The notes beneath the pieces are model-generated. The model saw nothing but the letters and a program-made list of their open reading frames with translations, did not search any database and was not told where the DNA came from. From positions 3,844,001 to 3,908,000 of the forward strand of contig JAUSZU010000001.1 of the NCBI GenBank assembly GCA_030817875.1: a DNA stretch of 64,000 nucleotides, in the 5' to 3' direction. A program made the translations under genes and the position numbers. The stretch comes from Flavobacterium sp. W4I14 (GTDB lineage: Bacteria > Bacteroidota > Bacteroidia > Sphingobacteriales > Sphingobacteriaceae). This document shows, one piece after another, positions 6,736 to 16,406 of this stretch; positions within the stretch are counted from its first letter, which is position 1, and each line of letters begins with the position of its first letter.

Positions 6736-9225
6736 ATGCAATTTAAGAAAATTTTATACTTAGGTGTGTGCTGCACCGGAATATTCGCAGCTCATGCCAG
6801 TTCTGCTAATGATCTGACAAGAAGTTATACAAATCCTACAGATAGTCTTGTTCAAAGCCGGAAGGATGAACAAACCGGGGTAGTTAGGGGTAGGATCACT
6901 ACCGCTGACGGTAGTGTAGCTGCTAATGTAACGGTAGTGCTGAAAGGCACCCGCTTTGGCTCGGTTACCGACGAGGATGGCATATACCAGATCCGGCGTG
7001 TTCCGGTTGGCGATTATACGCTTGTAGTTTCGGCTGTTGGCCTTTATCCAAAGGAAAAACAGATACATGTTTCATTCCGTGGTACCGTAATTGCTGATTT
7101 TTCTTTAAAAGAAAATCGTTCGGAGTTAGACGAGGTACAGGTAAGCACGAATAAGAAAAAATATAAGGTGGATAAGGTGTCCTCTTCATTGCGGTTACAA
7201 TCTCCACTGATCGAAGTACCTCAGAACATCCAGGTGGTAACCAGCAAGGTACTGGCCGATCAGCAAGTGTTTGATATTGTAGATGGCGTAACCAGGAATG
7301 TGAGTGGTACGTTGCGCGTAGGCCATTGGGATGCACAATATGCCAATATTTTTATGCGCGGCACGAGTATTCCTGCCTTCCGGAACGGTATGAACCAAAA
7401 AATGCCCTGGGGGCCATTGGCTGACGATGCGGCAACTATTGATCGCATTGAATTCGTAAAAGGTCCATCAGGCTTCATGATGGCCAATGGTGAACCCGGT
7501 GGTATTTATAATGTGGTGACTAAGAAGCCTACGGGTCAAAACCGCAGTTCGGTAAGTGTAGCGGGTGGAGGGTATAACCTGGGGCGCGCCGCTGTTGACC
7601 TGGATGGTAAATTAAGTCGTGACGGTAGATTGTTGTTTCGCCTGAATGTGGCAGCACAAACTAAAGACAGTTACAACAAATATAATTATACCGATAAATA
7701 CATTATTGCGCCCGTAATTAGCTACCAGGTGGACAGCAATACTTTAATCACAGCTGAATATACTACCCAGCACGTAGAGGCACAGGCTCTGGGCTCTTAC
7801 GGTTTTTCGCCAAAAGGCTTCGGCGATACAGATCCCAGTTTCTTTCTGGGCGACCCGGCACTGGACCCTGCAAAGCTTTATGACCACAATGCCACTGTTT
7901 ATGTGAGCCACCGTTTAAATAATGACTGGAAGATTAATGCCCAGGCAGCTTATCTCCGTTATGGTTTAGATGGCGGTACCCCATGGCCATCAACCATAGC
8001 GCCCAATGGCGATATGAAACGTTACCTCAACATCAGTGAGGAGCTGGCCATTAACAAAAACTTACAGGTAAGCCTAATGGGCGACCTTGCTACCGGTCCG
8101 GTTGTACACCGCATTTTAGGTGGACTCGATATGGGTAACTTAAAAACCTGGGGTGATTTTTCTAGTAAGACGCTTTCTGACCTGGAGTTGGCAAACAAGG
8201 CTACATTTAATATCTACAATCCGGTTTATGGTATTCCTTTTGCCAATATTCCTTTCTTCGATCGTTCGCGAAGCATTCAGAACCGTTCGGGATCAAATGT
8301 ATATGCCACTAACCTGACCTATACCGGCGCTTACCTGCAGGATGAACTTCGCATGCTGGATGGGCGTGTGCGTTTAACTTTAGCCGGCCGTTTCACACAT
8401 GCGGTAACGGTGGGTAAAACAAACCTTACACAGCTATCTGATAATGTTTTCAGCCCCAGGGCTGGTTTGAGTGTAACCTTGGCGAAAGATTTCAGCGCCT
8501 ATACACTTTATGATCAGAGCTTCCTCCCTGTTGCCGGGCAGGACTATGCCGGAAACCCTTTCAAGCCTATCCGTGGCAATAACATCGAACTGGGTTTGAA
8601 AAAGGATTTCTTTGACGGCAGATGGAACGTAACGGCTGCCGCTTTCCGCATCAAGAAGAAAAATGTATTAACCGCCGACCTGGATCCGGCACACCTGGCT
8701 GCGAACCCAAATGCCCAGATCCAATTGGGGGGTATTATCTCAAAAGGTATCGAATTGGATGTAAACGGTGAAATTACCCCTGGGTTGAACCTGGTATTAA
8801 ATTATGCGTTCACTGATGCTAAGGTAAGTGAAGATGCTAAACCAGAATTGGTAGGCAGGCATACCCCTAACTCGGCTAAGCACATTACCAATGGCTGGTT
8901 ATCTTACCGCTACCAGAAGCAAGGGGCTTTGTTAAACGGTTTTGGATTGAGTGCAGGTTACCAGATCCAACTGGACCGTTATGCGGGATCAACTTCTGTT
9001 CCATTGATGTTACCTGCTTATTACCGTTTTGACGCAGGTGTTTCTTATGAAAAAGGTAAAATAACCATCGCAGCGGTAGTTAATAACCTTTTAGACCGCA
9101 GGCTGCTAACGCAGGGATCATACACCAAACTGGCAACTGAAACTGCAACCTCCGTTTCTTACTATACTTATATCTATGAGGTTCCGCGCAATGCACGGTT
9201 GAGCATTACCTACAGGTTTAAATAA
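6736..9225 (+). CDS. TonB-dependent siderophore-type receptor with carboxypeptidase-regulatory-like N-terminal domain
   Basis: An 829-residue outer-membrane protein. Signal peptide 1-22; a CarboxypepD_reg-like beta-sandwich at about 48-125 (VRGRITTADGSVAANVTVVLKG); a plug domain from about 150 with the siderophore-receptor pattern IEVPQNIQVVTSKVLADQQ and later RIEFVKGPSGFMMANGEPGG; then a 22-strand barrel to the C-terminal residues ITYRFK. The plug motifs place it with FhuA/FecA-like ferric siderophore receptors and not with SusC. No STN domain precedes the plug. It is followed after 28 bp by a PepSY membrane protein, a frequent pairing in iron uptake of Bacteroidota. Promoter and hairpin leader lie directly upstream. 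The siderophore cannot be told from sequence; regulation by iron is likely but no Fur box was identified. Confidence 0.93.
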   Translation: MQFKKILYLGVCCTGIFAAHASSANDLTRSYTNPTDSLVQSRKDEQTGVVRGRITTADGSVAANVTVVLKGTRFGSVTDEDGIYQIRRVPVGDYTLVVSAVGLYPKEKQIHVSFRGTVIADFSLKENRSELDEVQVSTNKKKYKVDKVSSSLRLQSPLIEVPQNIQVVTSKVLADQQVFDIVDGVTRNVSGTLRVGHWDAQYANIFMRGTSIPAFRNGMNQKMPWGPLADDAATIDRIEFVKGPSGFMMANGEPGGIYNVVTKKPTGQNRSSVSVAGGGYNLGRAAVDLDGKLSRDGRLLFRLNVAAQTKDSYNKYNYTDKYIIAPVISYQVDSNTLITAEYTTQHVEAQALGSYGFSPKGFGDTDPSFFLGDPALDPAKLYDHNATVYVSHRLNNDWKINAQAAYLRYGLDGGTPWPSTIAPNGDMKRYLNISEELAINKNLQVSLMGDLATGPVVHRILGGLDMGNLKTWGDFSSKTLSDLELANKATFNIYNPVYGIPFANIPFFDRSRSIQNRSGSNVYATNLTYTGAYLQDELRMLDGRVRLTLAGRFTHAVTVGKTNLTQLSDNVFSPRAGLSVTLAKDFSAYTLYDQSFLPVAGQDYAGNPFKPIRGNNIELGLKKDFFDGRWNVTAAAFRIKKKNVLTADLDPAHLAANPNAQIQLGGIISKGIELDVNGEITPGLNLVLNYAFTDAKVSEDAKPELVGRHTPNSAKHITNGWLSYRYQKQGALLNGFGLSAGYQIQLDRYAGSTSVPLMLPAYYRFDAGVSYEKGKITIAAVVNNLLDRRLLTQGSYTKLATETATSVSYYTYIYEVPRNARLSITYRFK

Positions 9226-9253
9226 GCATATCTGATCAATAAAAACAGGCACA

Positions 9254-10534
9254 ATGACGAAGAATCAAAACCCAGGAAAGAAGAAGCAAAAGGATACGCT
9301 TTTTAAGCGCATTAACAACTGGCTGCACTTGTGGCTAGGTTTGATATCGGGTGTCATTGTCCTAATCGTATGCCTTACCGGCTGCATTTGGGTATTTAAT
9401 GAAGAAATTACCGGTTTGCTGGAGCCTGAAACAAAAGTAGCCTGGCAGGATAAACCTGTGGTTAAACCCTCCGAGTTGATGCAGCTAGCTGCGAAGCTGT
9501 ACCCAGAGAAAGTGCCATCATACGCCAATTACCAGCAAGGCAGGACCATCAACTTAAATTTAAGGGCGGCTAATGCCGGTCCGCGGGATCGCCGTACAGG
9601 AAATACCATCCTGAAAGTGAATCCTTATACGGGCGAGGTGATGAGTACCGAGGAGCATAAACCGGGCGAATCAGATTTCTTCAGGTTTATTTTAAACGGG
9701 CACCGTTTTCTCTGGATGCCTTCTGGAATAGGGCGGCCAATTGTTAACTACGGTACCATGATCTTCGTAGTTCTGCTGATCACCGGGCTGATCTGGTGGT
9801 ACCCGAAGAAATGGAATAAATCAACCCGTGATAAGAGTTTTAAGATTAAATGGGATGCATCTTTTAAACGGGTAAACCTCGACCTGCACAACGTACTTGG
9901 CTTTTACGCCTTATTGTTCCTGGCGGCTATAGCCCTTACTGGAATGGTATATGGTATTAAATGGTATAGTGAGGGTATGTACTGGATTACATCGGGTGGC
10001 GATAAGCTGGCAGAATACAAGCGTTTAGACTCAGACTCCACGTTGAAAGGAAAGGGTTATGCGCCCGAAAAAGCGATGGATATGGCCTGGAATCAGGTCA
10101 TTGCCCGCCACCCTAAATCGATGGGTTTTTATTACAGTTTTGCGGATACGGCAGAGGCTAAGGCCGCCATCAATATCACCGTGTATCCCAATAAAGGGCA
10201 GTTTTATAATAGCCAGGGCTACACTTTTGACCAACATAGCCTGAAGGAGTTAAAGCGACAGGATGCCTATTCGGTAGCATATGCGCAAGCATCATTTGGT
10301 CAGAAACTGCGAAAAATGAATTACGATATCCATGTGGGCAGTATCCTGGGATTTCCGGGTAAAGTAATGGCCTTCCTGGCTTCACTTATTGGCGCCAGTT
10401 TACCGATTACAGGATTCCTGGTATGGTATGGCCGGAAGTTTAAGAAAAAGAGTAAGAAGCCGGGGAAAAGTCTGGCGAAGCAACCCGACGCGATCCCTTC
10501 CAAATCAGCAGAAAAACTACTCGCAGAAATCTAA
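9254..10534 (+). CDS. PepSY-associated TM helix domain protein (iron-uptake-associated membrane protein)
   Basis: A 426-residue inner-membrane protein with the PepSY_TM layout. The first membrane helix comes after INNWLHLWLGL (residues ~20-45), a periplasmic PepSY-like segment runs 60-135, and helices follow at about 160-180 (MIFVVLLITGLIWWYPK), 215-240 (HNVLGFYALLFLAAIALTG) and 375-395. Conserved histidines in the helices (HLWLGL, HRFLW, LHNVLGFY, YDIHVGSILG) resemble those thought to bind haem or metal in related reductases. Related proteins (PiuB/FpvG-like) are proposed to reduce ferric siderophores in the periplasm so that iron is released. It lies 28 bp downstream of the TonB receptor and shares its terminator, so the two very likely form one transcript. 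The precise activity here is inferred from that association. Confidence 0.88.
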   Translation: MTKNQNPGKKKQKDTLFKRINNWLHLWLGLISGVIVLIVCLTGCIWVFNEEITGLLEPETKVAWQDKPVVKPSELMQLAAKLYPEKVPSYANYQQGRTINLNLRAANAGPRDRRTGNTILKVNPYTGEVMSTEEHKPGESDFFRFILNGHRFLWMPSGIGRPIVNYGTMIFVVLLITGLIWWYPKKWNKSTRDKSFKIKWDASFKRVNLDLHNVLGFYALLFLAAIALTGMVYGIKWYSEGMYWITSGGDKLAEYKRLDSDSTLKGKGYAPEKAMDMAWNQVIARHPKSMGFYYSFADTAEAKAAINITVYPNKGQFYNSQGYTFDQHSLKELKRQDAYSVAYAQASFGQKLRKMNYDIHVGSILGFPGKVMAFLASLIGASLPITGFLVWYGRKFKKKSKKPGKSLAKQPDAIPSKSAEKLLAEI

Positions 10535-10574
10535 ACACAAAGCCCCGAATCTGAAAAGCCGGGGCTTTGTGTTT
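10533..10574 (+). terminator. Strong bidirectional terminator after the TonB receptor/PepSY pair
   Basis: AAACACAAAGCCCCG (10533-10547) pairs perfectly with CGGGGCTTTGTGTTT (10560-10574), a 15-bp stem with a 12-nt loop. It begins inside the TAA stop codon of the PepSY gene. GC-rich at the loop side and A/T-rich at the base, it can work for both strands and separates this operon from the convergent GH71/99-like gene. Confidence 0.88.
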
Positions 10575-10723
10575 ATATCTGATCTAAAAGATGTCGGTAA
10601 GATATGGGATCAGAATATGTAGATCTTTCTTTTTAACATATACTATCGAAAACCCAATATTCTGCCAAAGAACTTCCGGTCTTACCAGGTGTTGTTCGCT
10701 ATCAGGAATACCTGGCTAAAAGA

Positions 10724-12166
10724 TTACTTTCGCTCGGGGATCTTAATGCTTAGCGGTTTCTCGTTCCTAAGCATCCTGGCAGCTTCTCCCGTTAACCAAA
10801 GATAATGGTCTGAGGGTTTACCGTCCATGTTGATAAAAGATGTAGCATTACTTACCGGCGGATCATCGGTTCCTTTGAATATTGCAGTCGCCTCATTTAC
10901 CTCATCAAACATGGCCACATAGAGCATTGTAGCCCCAGCGTTAACAACAGTACTGATCTGTTGCCAGTAGAAGCGTCCGCCTTGTCTCGGAATTGATGCT
11001 ATAGGCTTAACATCATCAGGAAATTCGTATTTGCTTAAGTTGTGCCAGCTAAAACCCGGGTAAATGCAAGGAACGTAATCTATATGATGGTCATGGCACC
11101 ATTTAATATCAGCTATTGTATTGTCGCGTAACCTGTCCATATCATTATGCAACAATGGAGAATAACGCTGTACCGCCCAGGGCAATACGATATCACTCTT
11201 TTTGATAAGTTCATGCAGGTATGGGTCATTAATGCAATCTGCATTGAGCGTTCTCCAGGCCATAGGAACGCCGAGCATTACCGAGCAGCCGCCATATCTC
11301 GGATCGTTTTTAAGGAAATCAATAAATTTATCCAAGCCGATATTACGCATATTGTATGGCCTGTCAGGAAACCCGATCCCCCAGATGGTAACCAATGGCT
11401 TGCCATTGTGATGGATATACGTTTTTTTCCCTGCCTGATTTGTTACCTTGAGTTGATCTACCAGGTATTTCCAGTCTTCAATTAGCGCAGTGCAATCTTC
11501 TCCCGATGCTGCAAGACCGGAAAGGTCATACATAATACCGATGGCCCTCTCGTATTTCGAAGCCGCTTCGAAGGCGTTTTCGAGAATGGTAGACGCGTCT
11601 TTATTCCTGTTTTTTGCACTGTTAAAAAATCTTTGCATAAACACTCCGTCTACTCCGTAATCTTTCATCCATTTAAAATGGAGATCTGACGTACTTTTAT
11701 CATGAGAACTGAAAAACTTAGCCGTTTGTCCGTCACGGAGTTTCCAAGGCGTATCATAGGTTTTCGGATATTCGCTTACATCCGGCCACATATCAATGCC
11801 GCTTCGTTTTTCGTCTCCATAGGAATAACTTTTTGAATTGGTGCCATCACCTTGGGCTCTGAACCAGCCCTGATAACCAGCCATTACCAGGCCTTTATAA
11901 GATGGGTATTGGGTGTGCTTATTATGCTTAAGCTGCGCATTTAGATACGATGGTAAAAAAAGCAATAGTATAACACATACAATTAAAAGTTTACCCACTA
12001 AATTAAGCCTGGTTTGGTTGCTTAGGTGACTAAATTTCTGATTTCCGGCATTTTGTAAAATCACTGTTGAACTACTTTCATTCTGATTAATTTTACTGTC
12101 GAGGTGGATGAATCTGTAATCGAAATAAGTGTTTCCCATGTTTACACCCGATACAATTTTATACAT
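10724..12166 (-). CDS. Secreted glycoside hydrolase family 71/99-like protein
   Basis: A 480-residue protein (as called) with a GH99-like (beta/alpha) barrel from about residue 90: GLVMAGYQGWF, DMWPDVSEYPKTY, DLHFKWMKDYGVDGVFMQRF, AIGIMYDLSGL, PLVTIWGIGFPDRPY, MLGVPMAWRTL, IYPGFSWHNL. Near the C terminus FDEVNEATAIFK places two glutamates three residues apart (about 422 and 425). GH99 endo-alpha-1,2-mannosidases and mannanases have their catalytic pair in the same E-x-x-E spacing, so activity is plausible, although the glycan specificity of this 71/99-like group is largely undefined. A hydrophobic segment at about 58-76 ending in LNAQ is the likely signal peptide. The true start may therefore be internal (a GTG codes the V of NLVGKLL) rather than at 12166. 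A close relative of the lipoprotein at 22152-23489. Confidence 0.85.
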   Translation of the reverse strand: MYKIVSGVNMGNTYFDYRFIHLDSKINQNESSSTVILQNAGNQKFSHLSNQTRLNLVGKLLIVCVILLLFLPSYLNAQLKHNKHTQYPSYKGLVMAGYQGWFRAQGDGTNSKSYSYGDEKRSGIDMWPDVSEYPKTYDTPWKLRDGQTAKFFSSHDKSTSDLHFKWMKDYGVDGVFMQRFFNSAKNRNKDASTILENAFEAASKYERAIGIMYDLSGLAASGEDCTALIEDWKYLVDQLKVTNQAGKKTYIHHNGKPLVTIWGIGFPDRPYNMRNIGLDKFIDFLKNDPRYGGCSVMLGVPMAWRTLNADCINDPYLHELIKKSDIVLPWAVQRYSPLLHNDMDRLRDNTIADIKWCHDHHIDYVPCIYPGFSWHNLSKYEFPDDVKPIASIPRQGGRFYWQQISTVVNAGATMLYVAMFDEVNEATAIFKGTDDPPVSNATSFINMDGKPSDHYLWLTGEAARMLRNEKPLSIKIPERK

Positions 12167-12198
12167 ACAAGTTGGATTTATTTGGTTAATTATATTGC

Positions 12199-12206
12199 CA
12201 AACCTA
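12199..12206 (-). promoter_or_regulatory. Candidate -7 element for the GH71/99-like gene
   Basis: Minus-strand TAGGTTTG matches TAnnTTTG, 33 bp upstream of the called start. A TTT rather than TTG lies at the -33 distance. Confidence 0.45.
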
Positions 12207-12336
12207 TTTTAAAAGTCTTAACGAAATCTTAAAAAAGAATTAATACACAGGCATATTGCCCCTTTTTCTGGTTATTTAAACATTAATCAACTCATCAGCG
12301 AGTTATTAATACACAAGCTTCTTTAATTATGTGAGT

Positions 12337-14568
12337 TTAAGGTTTGTTGTGACCGGATGAGGCATCCAGCTCAGCGACTGTCCAGGGTTTTGTGCGTGCT
12401 GCATGTTCGTCTCTTACCTTTTTTACCTCAGCAGCTTTGATTACACTTGCTTTATTGCCCATATCATTTCGGATATAGCTTAGTACAGATGCGATGTAAT
12501 CATCAGTATTAAAACCAAGTGCAGGCATTACATCCGGATAGGTTTTGGCATTGATGGGGCCAGTGAGCCCATGAAGCAATGTTTTGATCAATCTTTTTGG
12601 ATCACCTGTTACATCTTTAGACGCGGCCAGTGGCGGCGCAGGCATCTCTTTCCCTCCTATAGACACCCCTTTGCCATCGGCCCCGTGGCAGGTTGCACAA
12701 AGCTGCTTAAAAATCAATGCACCCTCTGTTACCAGTTTACGTTCGGCATCTGCCAGCTGTTGCGCATTCCGCGCCGTAGCTGCCCTGGCATCTATTTCGG
12801 ATTGGTATTTACGTTGCGATTCGTATAGTACCGGGATAGTCTTATTCATCGCCAGCACCTCTGTTAAAAGCACCTTTGCCTTTTGTGATGTTGCATAACG
12901 AAGGCTCAACGCCAGTTGAAAACGCACATCCTTGCTCGGATCGTTTTTTAATGCTTCAAGAGCACTGAGTAAATTGGTGTTTCCTATGCGAAGTCTGTCA
13001 TCACAAATCCATACGGCTGTTTTCCTCACCTCAGCATCCTTATCCTTAAGGCCTTGGTTTAGGGTTACTTCATCTAAAGATTTTAGGCCATTTAATGTCC
13101 ATAACGCATGAATACGGGCGAGGGCATTGTGCGATTGGGTTGCCATGATTTTTAATGCCGGTACAACCGATCTGTCTGCCCTAACCACCAATAATTTCTG
13201 TGCATTATCTCTCCACCAGCCATTTGGATGCTCCAGATAATTAACCAGTTCGCTACTGGGTTGTTGCAACATCCTTGGACGTTTTTTATCTGGTTTAATA
13301 TCATCATAAACTACCCGATAGATACGGCCGCGGCCAATATTTTTATCCAGACCACGGGAAACAATTTTATCCCTTAAAAAGCTTCCCGGCTGAGTCCAGT
13401 TTCCTTCCTGGATAATACCTCTGTACATATCTACAATGTATAGACTTCCATCAGGGCCGGTTACGCTGTTTACCGGGCGGAAGTTCATATCCGTTGAGGT
13501 GATAAATTCTTCTTTCTGATAAGCATTTGTGAGGGTTATTTTCCCATCAGTATTGGTTACTTTAGCCCTGCGGATCAGGCGTCCTACCGGTTCGCAGATA
13601 AAAAGGTCTCCCCTAACATCATGCGGCAGCGCGGTACCCCTAAATATGGACTGGCCGGTGCAGCCTGTGAAATGGTTAAGTGTACTATCAGGCCGCAAGC
13701 GACTTACACCGCCCTGTACATCCGGCGTAGCAATGATCGGCCAAACTGACTGAAAATCATCGTCATACTGGTCTTTAAAATCGAGCCTTCCGTAGGCTGG
13801 GTTCTGTTGAAAACCCAAAGCAGGTGTTTCAGAACCTGCAGCAGAGAAAAATAACCGTCCGTAATCATCAGCGGTAAGCCCCCACTGCCCTCCCGGCCCT
13901 TCAGCTAAAAACTCACGTTTAATTTGCCCATCATCATAACTATAACGCGCATTCTCAACGGTAACGTAGATTTTATTGTCTATGTTCCAGATCAGACCAC
14001 TTTTTTGGTGCTCAAGGTTGCCGGTATTAATGGCGTCGTTATTAAAAACCAATTTTTTCTCATCTGCTGCCCCATCTCCATTGGTGTCGCGATAACTGTA
14101 AATATTATTGGAGTTGGTTTCGTTCACTAATAAACGGTCATCAAGGGTCAGAATCATCCGGGGCAGCACGAGCTTATTGATAAACACTATAGATTTATCC
14201 ATTTTACCATCGCCATTGGTATCTTCAAGCCTTTTTACCGAACATACGGCATTCATTTCACCATTCCCGTCTATATCCTGCATGTAGGTGTTCATTTCTG
14301 CTACAAACATTCTTCCGTTTCCGTCCCAAACAATCGCTACAGGCTCATGGATCATTGGCTCACTGGCAACGAGTTCAAGATGGTATCCCTTTTGGAGATG
14401 GATGGTTTTCATGCTTTCTTTAGGATCCAGGTATGCTGGCGACGGATTTGTATTTACCATAATTTTTCCGTCCGAATCACGTTTAACAGAATTTTGAGTG
14501 ATTTTACAATTGTATACCATACCCGATAGTAATAGCATACAGATTAAATTTTTTTTGTTTCTTTTCAT
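12337..14568 (-). CDS. PVC-type membrane-bound dehydrogenase-like lipoprotein with HEAT repeats and C-terminal cytochrome c
   Basis: A 743-residue exported protein. The N terminus MKRNKKNLICMLLLSGMVYNC is a lipoprotein-like signal with Cys21 as the probable lipidated residue. Residues ~50-420 form a beta-propeller of the glucose/sorbosone-dehydrogenase-like type, with repeated aspartate-rich loops (DGNGEMN, DTNGDGKMD, DTNGDGAADE) suited to calcium or cofactor binding. Residues ~430-590 contain HEAT-like helical repeats (LARIHALWTLNGL, VRKTAVWICDDRL, VRFQLALSL). The last 130 residues are a class I cytochrome c with CATCH at 624-628 and a probable distal Met681 (MPALG). Such proteins are common in Planctomycetes and Bacteroidota. 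Electron transfer from a sugar is proposed for the fold but not shown for this type. It lies between the LacI regulator and the GH71/99-like gene on the same strand. Confidence 0.85.
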   Translation of the reverse strand: MKRNKKNLICMLLLSGMVYNCKITQNSVKRDSDGKIMVNTNPSPAYLDPKESMKTIHLQKGYHLELVASEPMIHEPVAIVWDGNGRMFVAEMNTYMQDIDGNGEMNAVCSVKRLEDTNGDGKMDKSIVFINKLVLPRMILTLDDRLLVNETNSNNIYSYRDTNGDGAADEKKLVFNNDAINTGNLEHQKSGLIWNIDNKIYVTVENARYSYDDGQIKREFLAEGPGGQWGLTADDYGRLFFSAAGSETPALGFQQNPAYGRLDFKDQYDDDFQSVWPIIATPDVQGGVSRLRPDSTLNHFTGCTGQSIFRGTALPHDVRGDLFICEPVGRLIRRAKVTNTDGKITLTNAYQKEEFITSTDMNFRPVNSVTGPDGSLYIVDMYRGIIQEGNWTQPGSFLRDKIVSRGLDKNIGRGRIYRVVYDDIKPDKKRPRMLQQPSSELVNYLEHPNGWWRDNAQKLLVVRADRSVVPALKIMATQSHNALARIHALWTLNGLKSLDEVTLNQGLKDKDAEVRKTAVWICDDRLRIGNTNLLSALEALKNDPSKDVRFQLALSLRYATSQKAKVLLTEVLAMNKTIPVLYESQRKYQSEIDARAATARNAQQLADAERKLVTEGALIFKQLCATCHGADGKGVSIGGKEMPAPPLAASKDVTGDPKRLIKTLLHGLTGPINAKTYPDVMPALGFNTDDYIASVLSYIRNDMGNKASVIKAAEVKKVRDEHAARTKPWTVAELDASSGHNKP

Positions 14569-14679
14569 TTCGCTCTATTGTATCTTTTATCGCGTACCTG
14601 CTCGTCCCACCCGGAAAGTTCTGATGAAATCGTCTGACATCCTGATATCATAAAATCCAAAACTTATATTGCCCGAGTA

Positions 14680-15711
14680 CTACAGTTTAACTGTTTTAAA
14701 TCTTGGAACACTTGAGTTCCGCTCGTTTAGTTTGCATGGTATGTTCATAGTAAAGAATGCATCGTGGTTATTTTTCCCCGACAGCTTTGACAAGAGTATC
14801 GTCATGATGTTTTGTGCTATTTTCTCCAGTGGCTGCTCGATAGCAGTTACTGATGGCGATATATATTCTAAGAGTTCAAAATCATCAAAGGATACCAGTG
14901 CGATATCATCTCTGCTCTTTCCAGAAAAGGTCTTTAGTGAGCGTATACCTTCCATTGTTATGTAGTTGGCTCCAAATATGATTGCTTCCGGACTTTCTGA
15001 ATCTATAAAGCTTTGAATTTCAGCAATTGTAGCCCCAGGTAAACTGTAGTTGATTTTCAGAATGGCCTCCCGACCTCCGTTTTCTAAAATAGCCTGACGG
15101 TAACCACTCAGCCGGTCAACCATTTGCTGCTGATCCGTTTTTACGGTTATAAATGCACATCGTCGATAACCATTATCGATCAGGTGTTTAGTTGCCTTGA
15201 AAGTGCTGGCGAAATTATCAACAAGAACATAGTCTGCTGAAACATCCGGCAGATATCGATCGAACAGTACAACGGGTGTACCTGTTTTGATAAGCGTTTT
15301 TATTTCCTGTTCAATACCTTCCGGTGCTGCAATAATATAGCCATCAACACGCCTCTCGGTAAAAACTTCTAAAAGTTCAGCGAATTTATTTTTTTCCTTC
15401 CCTATACTGCTGAAAAGTATTTTATAACCTTTTGAGGCAGCCATTTGCTCAAGGAAACCAGCAATACCGAAAAAGAAAGGATCAGAAATGCTATCCACAA
15501 GAAACCCGATCGTGTATGACTTGCCGGTCCTGAGCCCCTTGGCAAAAGAATTTGGACGGAATCCGAGTTGAGCAACCAGGTTATTTACCTTTGCAGCCAC
15601 TTCCTTACTAATGTGCTTCTCTTCAGATTTCCCATTTATCACAAACGAAACGGTAGTCGTAGAAATATTGAGCTGACTGGCAATATCTTTAATCGATATT
15701 TTTCTTTTCAT
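14680..15711 (-). CDS. LacI family transcriptional regulator
   Basis: A 343-residue DNA-binding repressor-type protein. The first 60 residues are the LacI helix-turn-helix (ISIKDIASQLNISTTTVSFV with the hinge helix around LGFRPNSFAKGLR), followed by a periplasmic-binding-protein-like effector domain (TIGFLVDSISDPFFFGIAGF, GYIIAAPEG, PVVLFDRYLPD, SFDDFELLEYISPSVTAIEQP). I chose the ATG at 15711, giving MKRKISIKDIA, because family members begin there; an in-frame ATG at 15735 adds eight residues. It faces SusC across a 695-bp intergenic region and lies upstream of the PVC-type gene. Control of the surrounding glycan locus in response to a sugar is the natural inference. No operator palindrome was identified with confidence. 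Confidence 0.92.
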   Translation of the reverse strand: MKRKISIKDIASQLNISTTTVSFVINGKSEEKHISKEVAAKVNNLVAQLGFRPNSFAKGLRTGKSYTIGFLVDSISDPFFFGIAGFLEQMAASKGYKILFSSIGKEKNKFAELLEVFTERRVDGYIIAAPEGIEQEIKTLIKTGTPVVLFDRYLPDVSADYVLVDNFASTFKATKHLIDNGYRRCAFITVKTDQQQMVDRLSGYRQAILENGGREAILKINYSLPGATIAEIQSFIDSESPEAIIFGANYITMEGIRSLKTFSGKSRDDIALVSFDDFELLEYISPSVTAIEQPLEKIAQNIMTILLSKLSGKNNHDAFFTMNIPCKLNERNSSVPRFKTVKL

Positions 15712-16406
15712 CGGAACAGGTATGTTAGTGATCATAGGATTTATCGTTAAAGAAACATTCTCGTATCAGCTTTCAATTGATGATTTGATGAAGTCTATTT
15801 GGTTAGTATTGAGATCAAAAGTATCTCGACCTAATTAATAAATCCTTAAAAAAACATTAAAACCTGTTGTTCTGGAAAAAAAACCAATAAAATCTATCTC
15901 GCCCACTTCATTATTTTCGGGCAACTTGCCGCTTGCAATAAAACATTAATCTACTGGCAGGATATAGTATATCCCAGAACTTTAAAGTCTAAGCGAAGAT
16001 ACGCTGCAAGTAAAAGCATCAACACCTGGATGAATCCTGATCAAGATTCACCTTAATTAGCTTTGAAAGCTTAAAAAAAGACGTATACCTACAGCTTGAT
16101 AATCAGCAGTTAAAAACCCTCTTCTGGTATAGCATATCGTTGGAAAATCAAATCCATTGCTGAAGGAACACTGATTAAATAAATTAAGTTCTTTTATTAA
16201 GGTTTTGTTAATGTTTTGTTAGGTCGGACAGCCTTTAATTGCATAGATGAAACAGGACGCCGCATTTTTGCAGATGCCCGGCCTGTGGAATTACCTAACC
16301 TGATATATTATGTTCCATAGCACGCATCCACCTTAAGCGCACTAGCAGTAACTGCACGCCTACCATGAAAAGGTAAAAAACCAAATATAAATCAATCAGA
16401 AACAGT
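15712..16406. other. Divergent regulatory region between lacI-type and susC genes
   Basis: A 695-bp AT-rich region with no supported gene. It must hold the promoters of both the regulator and the SusC operon. The T-rich block TTTTATTAAGGTTTTGTTAA followed by TGTTTTGTTAGG (16193-16222) contains TTTTG words but no exact TAnnTTTG for the plus strand. A frame on the minus strand at 16295-16477 overlaps the start of SusC and is not believed. Confidence 0.5.
15816..15823 (-). promoter_or_regulatory. Candidate -7 element for the LacI-type gene
   Basis: Minus-strand TACTTTTG fits TAnnTTTG, 105 bp upstream of the ATG at 15711 (81 bp upstream of 15735). No TTG at -33 is visible. Confidence 0.35.
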
